From contig CAIPWG010000094.1 of assembly GCA_903868655.1 (NCBI GenBank), positions 1 through 6,671 on the forward strand: a stretch of DNA of 6,671 nucleotides, in the 5' to 3' direction. Position numbers and translations under genes: made by a program. Source of the DNA: an uncultured Sphingomonadales bacterium. GTDB taxonomy: Bacteria > Pseudomonadota > Alphaproteobacteria > Sphingomonadales > Sphingomonadaceae. Positions 6,362 through 6,671 of the stretch are shown here, piece by piece. The notes beneath the pieces are model-generated. The model worked only from the letters and a program-made list of their open reading frames with translations. It was not told the DNA's origin and ran no database searches. The first letter of the stretch is position 1; the number at the start of each line of letters is the position of its first letter.

Positions 6362-6671
6362 TCAAACCGGCAACGCGGCCAGATCGTGGTATTGCCCGCT
6401 GAAAAACATCAGTGGCGTGCCCGCATCGCGACGGCCCAGCGCGTCGACCGCGCCGACCACCAGAAAATGATCGCCAATTTCGGTCACGCGTTCGATCGAA
6501 CAATCGATCCAGGCAATCGCATTTTCCAGCAAAGGCTGCCCCGACGGCGTATGCCCATGCGCAAGATCGGCAAACTTGTCATCGGCACGCGCGGCAAAGC
6601 GCCTGCACAGGTCGAGCTGATCTGATCCCAACACGTTGACACAGAACCGTCCCACCGATGCAATCGCTGCC
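6362..6671 (-). CDS. Flavin reductase-like (FMN-binding split barrel) domain protein, partial
   Basis: The right edge cuts this gene; only the last 102 codons before the stop are visible. They match the C-terminal half of the flavin reductase-like domain: GRFCVNVLGSDQ is the strand and loop where the family has a CVN motif, RFA and KFAD follow, and IERVTEIGDHFLVVG carries the GDH motif that is strongly conserved in this family. PLMFFSGQYHDL is the usual closing strand. Such proteins bind FMN or FAD and often supply reduced flavin to a monooxygenase partner using NAD(P)H (HpaC, RutF and NtaB groups), while others are stand-alone. No partner oxygenase is in the window, so the physiological role cannot be given. 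Its stop lies 157 bp before the fnr-like start on the same strand, too far for tight coupling, and no clear terminator was seen in between. A start cannot be assigned. Confidence 0.85.
   Translation of the reverse strand, partial: AAIASVGRFCVNVLGSDQLDLCRRFAARADDKFADLAHGHTPSGQPLLENAIAWIDCSIERVTEIGDHFLVVGAVDALGRRDAGTPLMFFSGQYHDLAALPV

Overview
The window looks like an aerobic or microaerophilic alphaproteobacterium, most likely a sphingomonad-type genome. This is an inference from the GC-rich coding sequence, the ccoNOQP-ccoG order, the Fnr-type regulator with a C-x2-C-x7-C cluster motif, and the style of the OmpW protein; no marker gene here proves the taxon. It reads as chromosomal core respiratory DNA: no tRNA, rRNA, CRISPR array, transposase or phage gene was seen.

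From left to right: the minus strand carries ccoG (cut by the left edge), ccoP, ccoQ, ccoO and ccoN, so the operon is transcribed from about 4474 leftwards. All four cbb3 oxidase structural genes are complete. They are packed with 4- to 18-nt junctions, and ccoG follows ccoP after 30 nt. A 264-bp divergent intergenic region (4447-4710) holds a near-perfect FNR/FixK-type box (4509-4522) and, on the other side, an 8-bp-stem dyad just ahead of a plus-strand ompW-like gene (4711-5412). After a 96-bp convergent gap with two small hairpins comes a minus-strand Crp/Fnr-family regulator (5509-6204) with the cysteines expected for an oxygen-sensing [4Fe-4S] cluster. A 157-bp gap then leads to the C-terminal part of a flavin reductase-like gene, cut by the right edge.

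Taken together this is a low-oxygen respiration locus. The Fnr-like protein probably senses oxygen, binds the box in the ccoN-ompW intergenic region and turns on the high-affinity cbb3 oxidase; OmpW may share this control. CcoN carries the heme-copper active site, CcoO and CcoP are the c-type electron-entry subunits, CcoQ is the small accessory subunit, and CcoG is the iron-sulfur membrane protein linked to copper handling during assembly. Further assembly genes (ccoH, ccoI, ccoS) would be expected beyond the left edge.

No previously undescribed system was found. The most useful observations concern regulation: the shared FNR-type box, the ompW leader dyad, an apparently Shine-Dalgarno-less fnr start, and the overlapping ccoO-ccoQ-ccoP translation units.
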